From Massilia pinisoli (GTDB taxonomy: Bacteria; Pseudomonadota; Gammaproteobacteria; Burkholderiales; Burkholderiaceae_D), in contig NZ_JANUGW010000006.1 of the NCBI RefSeq assembly GCF_024753285.1, positions 124,001 to 188,000 on the forward strand: DNA of 64,000 nucleotides. The letters are read 5' to 3'. The notes beneath the pieces are model-generated. The model had not been told where the DNA came from. It saw nothing but the letters and a program-made list of their open reading frames with translations, and ran no database searches. Positions 23,007-32,661 of the stretch are shown piece after piece (the first letter of the stretch is position 1; each line of letters starts with the position of its first letter). Position numbers and translations under genes: made by a program.

Positions 23007-24851
23007 CTATTGTTGAGCGTTAACGTGTGACGCACTCGGTTCGGGTGCCGACGACGCCTTACTGGGCTGAAGGACCGCGCCCACCGTTGGCGGCTTGTAG
23101 TTCTCGGGATCGATGGCTGGCTTGACGTTGTGCTTGAACACGTTCATTCCGTGCTGCTTCTTGCGGCTTGCCTCGCTCGGCGGGCTGATGAAGACGATGC
23201 TCGCGCCAGTTGGATCGCGCAGGTTGATGGCGGCCGAAGTGCCGCCTTCAATGTAACTGCCCATGACGCCGAGCGCCATCTGCATGAAGAGGGTTGCAGC
23301 GCCCGTGTTGCCGAGTCGATGGTCGGTGTTGATGAACTGCGCGGTCTTGCTGGTGTCGATCTCGAGGCCGCCCTGCGTCGCAAAGGTGTGCAGTACGCCT
23401 TCCAACGCGCGCTGTTGTTCGACATGGTTGCCGAAGGCGCCGACGATGCGGACCGGGCCTGTAGCGCGCTCGGTATCCGGCAGGGTTTGCAGGGCCCGCT
23501 GCCAGCCTGCTTCCAACATCTTCTGGCGTGCGTCTCGGCGGTTGACCGGTCGGCCGTGTTCGTCCTCGAATTTGACGAAAACCGGGCGGTGGATGTACCC
23601 CAGCGAGGGGAGGTCATCGAAGGCTCTCATCTGGTTGCGGTTCCACGGCAGCGGGAACCAGGGCGTCGGTTTCCAATCCTTCGGCGGGTCGTTCAGCCAG
23701 CGGCGGAAAGCTGCGAGGGAAATGCCGGCTTCCTTATCGTCGTACACGGGATGCTTGGCGAAGGCGGCAGCCGCCGTCAGCCATTCTGCCACCGAGGGCT
23801 GGCGGCCTCCGTGGAATTTCTCTTGATTGGCCAGCTTCTCGGGAGTCGGTACAGATTCCATGACGTCGTAATACATCATTCGCAGGTTTTCCTGCAGGTA
23901 GTCGTTGTCCGGGTCGTCCCAGACATAGGGCCGGAGCGGCTCGACTCGTTCGCGCCGTGCCAGTACGAACACCGTCGTGGAGTCGGGCATGTCAGGAATG
24001 TAGTAGCCGTCCCTGATGAGCTGCGGCGCTTCGGGAGGAAGGCCAAGGTCGCGTGTGGCGGAGCTGTCGTCCGCCAGCAGGACAATATACGGCAGGTCTG
24101 GATACGCGTCGAAGAAAGCGAATACCTGTTCCAGCAACTGGTCGGGACGCTCGCTCAGCTGCCAAGGGCCAGTGACGAATAGGTGCCAGGCCATCCCGGT
24201 GCCTTCCGCGCTGGCGGCCAGTCCCGCCATCGGGCGGATTGCGCTCGGTCGTTTGGCGGGGTCGGCGATCGGGCTCCCGGCATAAAAGGTAGGAACGCCC
24301 CAGAACATCGGTGATAGCTTGGCACCGTTTTCCAGTGCGTCGCAGGCCCGGCTGCCGCTAACGCCTAACTTGTCGAAATCGCTCCACGCATACTTTTTTG
24401 GGTCCTGCTCGCGGAGACTGGTGAAGGGCGTTCCCCCCTGGAGCGCATCCCATAGCTTGCCCTGCCTGTATTTTTCGTAGGTGACCCCCATGCCGATGAC
24501 TTCGAGGGCGTATTCGCGGTGCGATTTTTCGGAATGTGCGGCGGCTTCCTGCTGCTTGAGCTGCAGGTTCTTTTCCTGCCACTCGCGAGCGCGCATGCTG
24601 GCGGTCCACGAGGAATACATCCATTTGCCACCGAACAGCAGGATGACCGCCACCAGCGGTACGCCAAACCAACGCAGCCTGTCCATCGTCGTCTCCACAG
24701 TTACGTTTGCCAGTTCCGGATGCAGCACCCGGAAATCGAAAATCAACCACAGCAGGAATAAAACAGGAAAGGCGATCAAGGCGCCGACAATGTGAATCCA
24801 CGCCTTGGGCCGCTTGGTAGTTTCCATGTCAGTTACCGCCGGGATGCTCAT
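23007..24851 (-). CDS. tla3: Tla3-like T6SS adaptor (DUF2875 family)
   Basis: 614 residues. Two N-terminal membrane helices (IHIVGALIAFPVLFLLWLIF and FGVPLVAVILLFGGKWMY) are followed by a large soluble domain of the DUF2875 type. In Pseudomonas aeruginosa the DUF2875 protein Tla3 is the adaptor that loads the lipase Tle3 onto VgrG2b. The same three gene families adjoin here. The start at 24851 has AAGGAAAA upstream and overlaps the tle3 stop by four bases (ATGA), indicating coupled synthesis of effector and adaptor. A later Met at 24827 is possible. The function is taken from the family and context. Confidence 0.75.
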   Translation of the reverse strand: MSIPAVTDMETTKRPKAWIHIVGALIAFPVLFLLWLIFDFRVLHPELANVTVETTMDRLRWFGVPLVAVILLFGGKWMYSSWTASMRAREWQEKNLQLKQQEAAAHSEKSHREYALEVIGMGVTYEKYRQGKLWDALQGGTPFTSLREQDPKKYAWSDFDKLGVSGSRACDALENGAKLSPMFWGVPTFYAGSPIADPAKRPSAIRPMAGLAASAEGTGMAWHLFVTGPWQLSERPDQLLEQVFAFFDAYPDLPYIVLLADDSSATRDLGLPPEAPQLIRDGYYIPDMPDSTTVFVLARRERVEPLRPYVWDDPDNDYLQENLRMMYYDVMESVPTPEKLANQEKFHGGRQPSVAEWLTAAAAFAKHPVYDDKEAGISLAAFRRWLNDPPKDWKPTPWFPLPWNRNQMRAFDDLPSLGYIHRPVFVKFEDEHGRPVNRRDARQKMLEAGWQRALQTLPDTERATGPVRIVGAFGNHVEQQRALEGVLHTFATQGGLEIDTSKTAQFINTDHRLGNTGAATLFMQMALGVMGSYIEGGTSAAINLRDPTGASIVFISPPSEASRKKQHGMNVFKHNVKPAIDPENYKPPTVGAVLQPSKASSAPEPSASHVNAQQ

Positions 24852-27118
24852 GACTTTTCCTTCACAGCGCTCGCTGGAGCAATACGCTTGCCCGACGTCG
24901 TCTCAGACACCACCATGCCTGATAACTTGCCCGTCAACAGTGGCAGGCATCTCGGAAGTACACCCGAGCTGTAGTAGTCGGCATTACCCTCAATGAGTTC
25001 ACGCCGCCACTGCGGTTCGCACTGGAGGTAGGTTCCGAACTTAGTTACGAACTTATCCCACACTAGTATTCCGGTCCGGGGGTTATCGATCGGGGTTAAT
25101 TTTTTCAGCCGCCAATCCGCCACCGCGCACAAATACGCATAGAACTTCGGATCGCTGGACGCTTTGCCGCTGCCAATGGCAACGTCGTAGGCAGTGACCT
25201 GACTGTGATTCTTGCGGCTGTCGAAGATCGCACTGTGAAAGGACTTGGCGCCCAGTTCGTGCTGCCACCGCCTTCGCGCCGCGTTGGGGCTTTCCTGAAT
25301 CACCGCCATCACTTTGCCGTCTGGATGGCGCGTTGCGCGAACGACTTTGAACCTGTCGTTCGGGTTTTCGCTTTTCGGGTTCTTTTCCTGGTTGTAGGCG
25401 TCCGTCATCCGTTCCAGTTCTGACGGGGGCAGATCCTGCGGCGTACCGGGACGCTGAACGTGCCCTGTCGGGTCGGGCCGTTCTTCAAGATGGCTTTGTA
25501 ATCCGCCACTGGAAGTGACCGCGATGGCCGCCGTGATCGGATCGACTTCCTCGCAGGGCCCGCGGTCATCCGGCTTTAATTTCGCGTGCGCCGAACTCGC
25601 CGGGATCTTGTCGGCATCGATCTGGCTGCCCCGCATGTCCGCCTGACAGGGCTTCGCGAGAGGCTCGCCGTTGATAGTACGGATGCCGTTACGCTGTTGC
25701 TCGGGTTTGTCATCCGGACGGATCGGCCATCTGGCGATCGGCAACGTCGCCCGCAGGTTGCGCCCGCTCGACTCGACGTGTGCATGGTCGTCCTCGCCCT
25801 TGACGCGTAAAGGGAAATCGTGCGGTGGCTGGCCGACCAGCACGAATCCAACTTTCCGGGTGCGCGGATCCAGACGCTGCTTCGCGGTGAACACGCGCTG
25901 GCGGAAGTTCTGCCCCAGTTCCACGAGAGGCTGCCTGGTTATCTTTTCGGTCCGCCACTTCGGGCTGCCGCCAAAATAACCCTTGCTGGCAGCATAGCCG
26001 CTGACGTCGGGTGCTTCCGTCATCCGCCTGCCATCGATATAGTCCGGAACGCCTTGCCATCCAATGCCCTGCATGTTGTCGAGGGCGACCGTCATGTCTT
26101 CCGGGCTGAAATACAGGTAGACTTTGCCCCGGTTGTCGCGATCGCCGCCAGGTTTCCACCGGCCCTCAACCATGCCTCCACATGTGGCCTCATCGATCTT
26201 TTCAAAAACCGGTACGGCGGTCTTGGTCTTCGCCAGGCCTTGCACGATATTGACCAGCGTCTGTAGCCTTCCGTGCAGGGTCTGTACGCCATTGATGCCG
26301 TCGTAATGGCCCGCCATCGCGGGATCGGTACCACCGGAAAAGAAGTTCGCGATGCAGGCCGCCGCGCCCGGATCGTCCACGAGACTATATGGCGGATGTG
26401 TCAGGATCAGCGTGTCGGCAGGGCGCTCCTTGCGCTCCAACAGGAAAGCCTGCGCGAGCAAACTGATCAAGCAGCCCTGGCTGTGGGCGACGATTGTGAC
26501 GGTGTCGTGTTCCTCGTAGTCGCGGATCATCGCGATCAAGGCCGCGAGCCGCTGCGCGGCCAATATCATGTACATGCGGCCGGCACCATCTCTGAGCGGA
26601 CGCAACGGGTCATGCATGAGATCCATCGGGGCACCGACGCCTCGGTTCCACATGTCGGGCAAGCTGCTGGTGGCGTTGCCGAATGGTCCGCCTCCCTTCG
26701 ACAGATCCTTGTCGAGCCGGTTGCCATACCGGTCGGTAAATTGGCCGTTGACAGTCTTTGTCTTTTTGCCGACTTCCCTGAATCCCCAATAAAACGGAAT
26801 GACCGGACTGAGAGTCTGGCTCGTTGTGCTGCGCTTGAAGTACGTTGCGTCCGGATCGTCGACCACCTCGTCTTTATTAGTCGGCATCGTGTAGCCGGCG
26901 GGCTGGAAATGGCGGAACAGTCGCTGCTCCAACCCTTCGCACAGACCCGCTTCCACCTCGCCAAATCCGGTGCCCACATCGTTCACGCCGTGGATGATGA
27001 TGATGTTGCCAGGCTGGTCACGCGGGTGTTCGATGACCTTGTCGGAAACCCGCTTGTGTTTCAGTACCGTAGGGGTTTGGCTTGCCACATATTCCGGTTT
27101 CGGGTATTTGCCGCCCAT
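24848..27118 (-). CDS. tle3: T6SS phospholipase/lipase effector, Tle3 family (DUF3274)
   Basis: 756 residues. An alpha/beta-hydrolase with IIIIHGVNDVGTG near residue 40 (oxyanion region) and the nucleophile elbow AHSQG (Ser213), in which Ala replaces the first Gly as in the Tle3 group. The rest matches a large DUF3274-type lipase. There is no signal peptide: the effector travels on VgrG/PAAR and should attack membrane phospholipids of a neighbour cell. GGAGGAGAC precedes the ATG. It is 17 bp after vgrG and coupled to the adaptor. No Tli3-like periplasmic immunity gene is seen where P. aeruginosa has one, between vgrG and tle3. Confidence 0.82.
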   Translation of the reverse strand: MGGKYPKPEYVASQTPTVLKHKRVSDKVIEHPRDQPGNIIIIHGVNDVGTGFGEVEAGLCEGLEQRLFRHFQPAGYTMPTNKDEVVDDPDATYFKRSTTSQTLSPVIPFYWGFREVGKKTKTVNGQFTDRYGNRLDKDLSKGGGPFGNATSSLPDMWNRGVGAPMDLMHDPLRPLRDGAGRMYMILAAQRLAALIAMIRDYEEHDTVTIVAHSQGCLISLLAQAFLLERKERPADTLILTHPPYSLVDDPGAAACIANFFSGGTDPAMAGHYDGINGVQTLHGRLQTLVNIVQGLAKTKTAVPVFEKIDEATCGGMVEGRWKPGGDRDNRGKVYLYFSPEDMTVALDNMQGIGWQGVPDYIDGRRMTEAPDVSGYAASKGYFGGSPKWRTEKITRQPLVELGQNFRQRVFTAKQRLDPRTRKVGFVLVGQPPHDFPLRVKGEDDHAHVESSGRNLRATLPIARWPIRPDDKPEQQRNGIRTINGEPLAKPCQADMRGSQIDADKIPASSAHAKLKPDDRGPCEEVDPITAAIAVTSSGGLQSHLEERPDPTGHVQRPGTPQDLPPSELERMTDAYNQEKNPKSENPNDRFKVVRATRHPDGKVMAVIQESPNAARRRWQHELGAKSFHSAIFDSRKNHSQVTAYDVAIGSGKASSDPKFYAYLCAVADWRLKKLTPIDNPRTGILVWDKFVTKFGTYLQCEPQWRRELIEGNADYYSSGVLPRCLPLLTGKLSGMVVSETTSGKRIAPASAVKEKS

Positions 27119-27135
27119 GTCTCCTCCAAGTGAAC

Positions 27136-29967
27136 TTATTGGTCGGCACCGCGCATCAGGCTTATTTCGGCCATGTGCATGGCATCGCGCTCGATCAGAT
27201 CGGATTTGCCATCGGCGCCGCTGCGCGCCTGCATGGCTGTGCCATCGCTGAGCGCAATCTTCAATTTGGCGTCCTTGACGACTGCGCCGGGCGGCCGCTC
27301 GCCGTTCTCGAGTGGGATGCCCGGCGCGTAGCGCACCATGAGCTTCTGGTCCGCGCGGCCTTGGCCAAAGGTCGGGAACTGGGCCGTCAGGAATTCGGGC
27401 TCGTCGTAGAGGAAATCCGGGGCGTGAAACTTGAGGGACTGTTTGCTGCCCAGGACGGGCGGTCCATCGCCCAGCTTGAGGAAGGAACCGTCCTCGGCGA
27501 CAAGCAGAATTACCTTGGCCGAGATCGTTGCCGTGCCCTCGGTGGCAGTCAGCGTCAGGTTCTTTGCCGAGTTGATGTCGGTGTCGTCATGCTGGCTTTG
27601 GAGTAGCAGCTTGCCGGTGTGGGCGATGCCGGTGAAGCCGCCGTTCTGGGCGAACAGCGAAATCCCTTTGCCGGCATTCAGGTTGAAGCGCTGGCCTGCG
27701 GTCAACTGGAGGTGTTGTTGCGCTACGGTGTCGATGTTTCGGGCCGAATAGCTGACGATCGCCTTGCTGCTTGCGAAGCCGATGCCGGCAGGGGAGGTGA
27801 TGCCGATGACTGGCTCGCCGCGTTCGGTCGCGTCCGGGACAGTGTTACTGCCGTCTTCCCACGTTTTGAAACGGGCCAGCAGGTCGTTCTGTTCCTTCGT
27901 GTCGATCGGTAGCCCGTTGTGCTCGGCCGCGTAGTCGCCGAGCGCTGCGCACAGTTCGCCGCACTCGCGCAGCAGTTCGAGATAATCGTCACGCGCGAGT
28001 TGCCTGCCTTTCAAACCCGCGCCACCGAGCAGCTTCCACGTGCTCAGCAAGATTCCTCTGGCGGCCCGCAGGGCGATCGCTTCGTCACTACGCAACTCCG
28101 CTCCCTCGCCCCGGGGAGCGGCGCGTCCGCCCTGACGCAACTCGGTCAAGTAGCCAAGGTTCAGCTCGGCGCCGGCATGATCGCTCGCCAACTGCGCGCT
28201 GATCTGGCCCGGTGTGTCGTCCAGCCTCAGCTGGTTGCCGCGCTGGCCCCGCACTTCGCGCGACCGGATGCCCGACTGGTATTTTGTATTCGGCACGCCG
28301 GCTTCATGGCGGAACGCGGGCGGCGGTGCCGCTCCGTTGAATACCTGGGCAATGATGGCCGGCTTATCCGGGGCGCCGCCTGCGAATGCGACCAGCACTT
28401 CACTACCGACTGGTGGCAACAGGCGCGCGCCACATTGATTGCGTGCACCGAGTGCGCTGCCGGCCAAACTGGATGCGACGCGAACCCAGGCGGAATCAGT
28501 GTCCGAATCGGAACTCCCGGCGCCGCCTGTGTGAGCATGGTCCTCTGGACGCGTAGCAGGGAAGCGAATCTTGACGCGCCCAAGCTCGTCGCACCAGACT
28601 TCTTCGTTGACCGGACCGACGACGATTGCGGTTTGCAGTTCCGGACGCGGCAGGACGGGAGATGGCGGCACGATACGGATACCGCGCCGGACGCAGGTAA
28701 AACGCGTCTTGTACCGGATTGGCTCGTCGGGATTGTCACTGTTGGCGAACATGGCGTAGTCGCCGACATTCCAGCCGTTGCGATTGAATAGACGCTCGAC
28801 CCTGGCGCTAATCTCGATCGGAAGATTGTTTTGCGCTGCGATTCGCTGGCTGGTGATGACGAAATCGCGCTCGTTCTCGGGATGGCTGTCGATTTCCGGG
28901 TGCCCTTTGAAGCTGAACCATTCACCCACCGCCAGGTCCCGTACGCCGCCTTCGCCGTTAAAGCTCTTGGCCGCATACTCGTAATGGGCAATCTGCACCT
29001 CGCCCAGGTCGGCCAGGTCAGCGGACGTGTCTCCGATGTGTGGAGCGGCGACGTGGTAATCGTCCAGCGTGGCCGCCAATACGTTGCCGCGCTTGCCTTG
29101 ATCGGCACGCGAGCTTGCCGATGTCGTCATGAACTCGCCGATGCGCGGCTGCTTGTAATTCCAGGTATGAATCGACATGCTGCTGGGCTGAACGATGCGC
29201 ACGGCGCTCCATCCAGTGATGGCATCGCGCTGCTCGGTCGCGGCGTCGCGATGGAAACGGACGGTGCCCGCCGCATTCCGTGCCAGTTGCGTCGAATCGT
29301 CGAACAGGATGAACGTGTGGCCGATCGTGTCCCGCTGCGATCGATATCCGCCGAGCTCGGGCAATCCGCTGCGGAAAAACCAGGCGACACCACGGCGCTG
29401 TAGCAGACGTCGAATGAAGGCGGCATCCGATTCGTTGTGTTGCATGATGAGTTCGCGCGCTGGGCACCTGTTGTCGAGGCCCACGGCCACTTCCAGGTCA
29501 AATGTTTCGCGCAGCACGCCATTGCGTTGACGCCATTCGGCCACCAAGATCCTGACGATATCCAGTTCGCTTTTGTTGCGAAACACACGGGTGTTCTTTC
29601 GGGCCTCCATGATCGACAAGGCATCGCGCAACACCAACTCGTACGTCGCCAGCGCACCATCGCTTTGACCAGACGCTGCCTCCGTCACGATGCCGCAGAT
29701 GCGTCGGAGCTGCCCTGTGTCGGTGACGATGTGCAGTTCGGCGGGTAGGCCAATGAAATCTTTCAGGGCTAGCTCAGCATCGCCAACCACGCAGAGAATG
29801 CGATGTTCGAAGCCGCCACAAATGGCTTCGTTGCCGATCAAGCGTTGGGGTAGCAGAATGTCGTCGCGCATCCCGTTGGCACACGCCAACTTGAGTCCAA
29901 GCGGACGATCGTGTGTTCCGAGCGTGTACCGGGCCAATTCAAGCGCCCGTGTCGAGGTGTCTGCCAT
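27136..29967 (-). CDS. vgrG: Type VI secretion tip protein VgrG
   Basis: 943 residues. An N-terminal gp27-like region (from LARYTLGTHDRPLGLKLACANG), then an OB/gp5-like part (VWCDELGRVKIRFPATRPED, followed by SAWVRVASSLAG and ARLLPPVGSEVLVAFAGGAPDKP), then a beta-helix DUF2345 region. A further C-terminal extension of about 90 residues probably docks the effector or adaptor. It forms the trimeric spike expelled by the T6SS sheath. No tss core genes are present in the window, so this is an orphan VgrG island that relies on a T6SS elsewhere. GGGAAC precedes the ATG. Confidence 0.94.
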   Translation of the reverse strand: MADTSTRALELARYTLGTHDRPLGLKLACANGMRDDILLPQRLIGNEAICGGFEHRILCVVGDAELALKDFIGLPAELHIVTDTGQLRRICGIVTEAASGQSDGALATYELVLRDALSIMEARKNTRVFRNKSELDIVRILVAEWRQRNGVLRETFDLEVAVGLDNRCPARELIMQHNESDAAFIRRLLQRRGVAWFFRSGLPELGGYRSQRDTIGHTFILFDDSTQLARNAAGTVRFHRDAATEQRDAITGWSAVRIVQPSSMSIHTWNYKQPRIGEFMTTSASSRADQGKRGNVLAATLDDYHVAAPHIGDTSADLADLGEVQIAHYEYAAKSFNGEGGVRDLAVGEWFSFKGHPEIDSHPENERDFVITSQRIAAQNNLPIEISARVERLFNRNGWNVGDYAMFANSDNPDEPIRYKTRFTCVRRGIRIVPPSPVLPRPELQTAIVVGPVNEEVWCDELGRVKIRFPATRPEDHAHTGGAGSSDSDTDSAWVRVASSLAGSALGARNQCGARLLPPVGSEVLVAFAGGAPDKPAIIAQVFNGAAPPPAFRHEAGVPNTKYQSGIRSREVRGQRGNQLRLDDTPGQISAQLASDHAGAELNLGYLTELRQGGRAAPRGEGAELRSDEAIALRAARGILLSTWKLLGGAGLKGRQLARDDYLELLRECGELCAALGDYAAEHNGLPIDTKEQNDLLARFKTWEDGSNTVPDATERGEPVIGITSPAGIGFASSKAIVSYSARNIDTVAQQHLQLTAGQRFNLNAGKGISLFAQNGGFTGIAHTGKLLLQSQHDDTDINSAKNLTLTATEGTATISAKVILLVAEDGSFLKLGDGPPVLGSKQSLKFHAPDFLYDEPEFLTAQFPTFGQGRADQKLMVRYAPGIPLENGERPPGAVVKDAKLKIALSDGTAMQARSGADGKSDLIERDAMHMAEISLMRGADQ

Positions 29968-30282
29968 GATCAGTTCCCTTTGCTGTTGGGCTGGGACCGG
30001 CTGCGGCGCGGCACACGGCTATCAAGAAGGGAACTTACTCAGTGGCGCTCGAAGCCATGTTAGTCATGCATTTCCCGCCTGGATAGCGACGGCCGGTACC
30101 GCTAGTGGTTGCGCTCCATGTCAAAGCGGGAATGTTAGCGTGCAGTCAACAGCGCATCATGCGTTGGCGCAACTAGCTGCTCATTGGCATGTACGCCAAA
30201 AGTTGATTTGTCGGTGGGCTACGGCGTAGAAAGGAAATGAGACAGGTGATGCTGGCTTAAGGACACGAAGCGTTGAAATCGC
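29968..30282. other. Intergenic region upstream of vgrG
   Basis: 315 bp without a convincing gene. On the minus strand TTGACA (30124-30119) could be a -35, but no good -10 follows at the right spacing. No sigma-54 site is seen. Otherwise nothing recognised. Confidence 0.4.
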
Positions 30283-31245
30283 TTACGCATATAACGCCGC
30301 AACGACCCTCACGCGCGCAGCCAGCGCCTTCCTGAGCCTCGCGGGCCCCGTCACCTCCACGTCCGGCGCCAGCCGCAACAACTGCCCGGCGCCATGCTCG
30401 ACGGACTCGACAGGAACCCGCACCGCCACCCGCCCATCCCTGCGCCGAGAAGGCCGCGCCTCCGCAACGGCCCGCGCCGCCGCGGCATTCAGATAACGCA
30501 GATCCTTGAGCCCAGCCGGCGTTGCCAGCACATCCGCATAATCCGTATAAAGCTCCGACTCGAACCGCGCGACCGATTCCCCCCAATACCGCGCCAGATC
30601 GAACCGCGCCGGCCGCCGCGCGCGCGCCTCCAGCGAGCCGGCACGTTTGATGTTCGAGATCCGATACGTGCGCGGCTTCCCATCCGCTGCCGCAACGAGA
30701 TACCAAGCGCCCGCTTTCAGCACCAAGCCAAGTGGATGCACAACCCGCTCGACCTCATCGCGCCAACTTTCATACGACATGCTCAACTGCCGCTCCGACC
30801 AGACAGCGTCGGCGACGGTTGCCAGATGAGGCACCGCATCCGCCTCGCGATACCAGTCGACGGGGTCGAGATGAAAGCGCGACTGCATCTTCTGCGCTTC
30901 CGTGCGCGACGATTCCGGCAGCGACGTCAGCAGTTTCAATTGCGCGCCCTGCAGCGGCTTGTCGAGGCCGAGATCGGCGGCGGGGCCGGCCAGACCGCTG
31001 AGGAAGACCACTTGCGCTTCGGCGGGTGTCAGGCCCGTCAGGCGCGTGTTCCAGCCGTCGAGCAGGCGGAAGCCGCCCGTGCGGCCGCGTTCCGCGTAGA
31101 TCGGCACGCCCGCGGCCGTGAGCTGGTCGATGTCGCGGTGCAGGGTGCGGACCGATATCTCCAGCGCATCGGCCAGCTCGGTGGCGCTCATCGGGCCGCG
31201 CGTCTCGAGCATCATCTGGATGGAAAGCAGTCGGCTGGCACGCAT
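30283..31245 (-). CDS. WYL-domain transcriptional regulator (YafY family)
   Basis: 320 residues. An N-terminal winged helix (MRASRLLSIQMMLETRGPMSATELADALEISVRTLHRDIDQLTAAG, residues 1-46) of the HTH_11 type is followed by a WYL sensor domain (KAGAWYLVAAADGKPRTYRISNIKRAG) and a C-terminal WCX-like part. Such proteins repress or activate a neighbouring gene in response to a small ligand. It is divergent from the NIPSNAP gene with an 80-bp gap, so that operon is its likely target. Ligand unknown. Confidence 0.88.
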   Translation of the reverse strand: MRASRLLSIQMMLETRGPMSATELADALEISVRTLHRDIDQLTAAGVPIYAERGRTGGFRLLDGWNTRLTGLTPAEAQVVFLSGLAGPAADLGLDKPLQGAQLKLLTSLPESSRTEAQKMQSRFHLDPVDWYREADAVPHLATVADAVWSERQLSMSYESWRDEVERVVHPLGLVLKAGAWYLVAAADGKPRTYRISNIKRAGSLEARARRPARFDLARYWGESVARFESELYTDYADVLATPAGLKDLRYLNAAAARAVAEARPSRRRDGRVAVRVPVESVEHGAGQLLRLAPDVEVTGPARLRKALAARVRVVAALYA

Positions 31246-31325
31246 GGTCGGGTGGAATATATGACATCAGATGGCAGATATTCTATTCGATACTGGATGA
31301 CACCGAACACAACGAGGAGAGTGCC

Positions 31326-32051
31326 ATGGCTTACGACAATCCGCCGCCGAACGACCCGCAGGTCGTCGAACTGCGCCAGTACACGCTGCACCCGCGGCAG
31401 CGCGATGTGCTGGTCGAGTTGTTCGACCGCGAATTCATCGAATCGCAGGAACGGGAAGGCATGCGCGTAATGGGACAGTTCCGCGATCTGGACGACCCGG
31501 ATCGCTTCGTCTGGCTGCGCGGCTTTGCCGACATGGCCTCGCGCGCGCGCGGCCTGCAGGGATTTTATGGCGGTCCGACCTGGGCGGCCCACCGCGACGT
31601 CGCGAACGCGACCATGATCGACTCCGACGATGTCCTGCTGCTGCGGCCAGCGTGGCCCGGTGCCGGTCTCGCGGTTGACCCCGAAAGGAGGGCGGCGGCC
31701 AAAGGCCTCGTCGTCATCACCGTTTTCTGCCTGCGCGAGGAAGCGGCCCCGGCACTTCTCGACTTCTGCCACGAGCATATGGCGCCGACACTCCGGCGCG
31801 CACAAGCGCTGGCACAAGGCTGGTACGTCACGGAACCCAGTCCGAACAATTTCCCCAGGCTACCCGTGCGAGAAGGCGAACACGTGCTCGTCGGGGCGAC
31901 GGTGTTCAAGAACCAGGCACATCACGACGCGTTCCTGGCCGGCGGCACGTGGCAGCGCGACGACGTGGCGCCGGCGTTATCGCAATGGCTGACGAACAAG
32001 CCGCATGCGCTGCGCCTTGCCCCGACCGCCCGCTCGGCCATCCACGCCTGA
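31326..32051 (+). CDS. NIPSNAP family-containing protein
   Basis: 241 residues with two ferredoxin-like NIPSNAP/Dabb-type repeats. The first begins VVELRQYTLHPRQRDVLVELFD, and the second is around LVVITVFCLREEAAPALLDFCHEHM. No catalytic motif is known for the family; members are found near degradation or stress genes. It has a GAGGAGAGTGCC ribosome site. The next gene follows after 10 bp with its own AGGAG, so the two form an operon divergent from the WYL regulator. Confidence 0.85.
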   Translation: MAYDNPPPNDPQVVELRQYTLHPRQRDVLVELFDREFIESQEREGMRVMGQFRDLDDPDRFVWLRGFADMASRARGLQGFYGGPTWAAHRDVANATMIDSDDVLLLRPAWPGAGLAVDPERRAAAKGLVVITVFCLREEAAPALLDFCHEHMAPTLRRAQALAQGWYVTEPSPNNFPRLPVREGEHVLVGATVFKNQAHHDAFLAGGTWQRDDVAPALSQWLTNKPHALRLAPTARSAIHA

Positions 32052-32061
32052 GGAGCACATC

Positions 32062-32661
32062 ATGAACGAATACATGCATGACCACCATGACGGCAGGTCC
32101 GATTTCGATTTCCTCGTCGGCCACTGGATCGTCCACCACCGGCGCCTGAAGGAACGGCTTGCCGGCTGCACCGAGTGGGATGTGTTTGACGGAACATGTA
32201 CCATGCGACCGATCCTGGACGGCCAGGCGAACGTCGACGACAACGTGGTGGCGCTGCCGTCCGGGACGTATCGCGCGTCCTCGATCCGCGCCTACGATCC
32301 GGCCACGCGGCGCTGGTCCATCTGGTGGCTCGACAGCCGCCATCCGCACGACCTCGGCACCCCCGTCGTCGGCGCCTTCGCGGACGGTACCGGCACCTTT
32401 TTCGCCGACGATACGTTGAACGGCATGCCGATCCGCGTGCGCTTCCTATGGGCCGACATCACGGCCGTGAGCGCCCGGTGGCAGCAGGCGTTTTCCGCGG
32501 ACGGCGGTGCGACGTGGGAAACGAACTGGATCATGGAGTTCTCACTCAGCGATGATCCGTCACGCCGATCTGCTGACACATGTCCAGCACAGGACACGTC
32601 GAGCACCGCGGCCGGTTCCCCGTACAGACGTGCTTCCCGAACGGCACGAGCAGGCGATTGA
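32062..32661 (+). CDS. DUF1579-like protein, with run-on C-terminus
   Basis: 199 residues as read. The first ~165 form the DUF1579-type beta-barrel (FDFLVGHWIVHHRRLKERLAG, RPILDGQANVDDNV, IRAYDPATRRWSIWWLDSR). AGGAG precedes the ATG. After WIMEFSLSDDPS the frame continues for about 38 residues into the antisense strand of the nth-like pseudogene. This tail (SADTCPAQDTSSTAAGSPYRR) looks unconserved. The original stop was probably lost when the neighbouring sequence was rearranged. Family function is unknown. Confidence 0.72.
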   Translation: MNEYMHDHHDGRSDFDFLVGHWIVHHRRLKERLAGCTEWDVFDGTCTMRPILDGQANVDDNVVALPSGTYRASSIRAYDPATRRWSIWWLDSRHPHDLGTPVVGAFADGTGTFFADDTLNGMPIRVRFLWADITAVSARWQQAFSADGGATWETNWIMEFSLSDDPSRRSADTCPAQDTSSTAAGSPYRRASRTARAGD

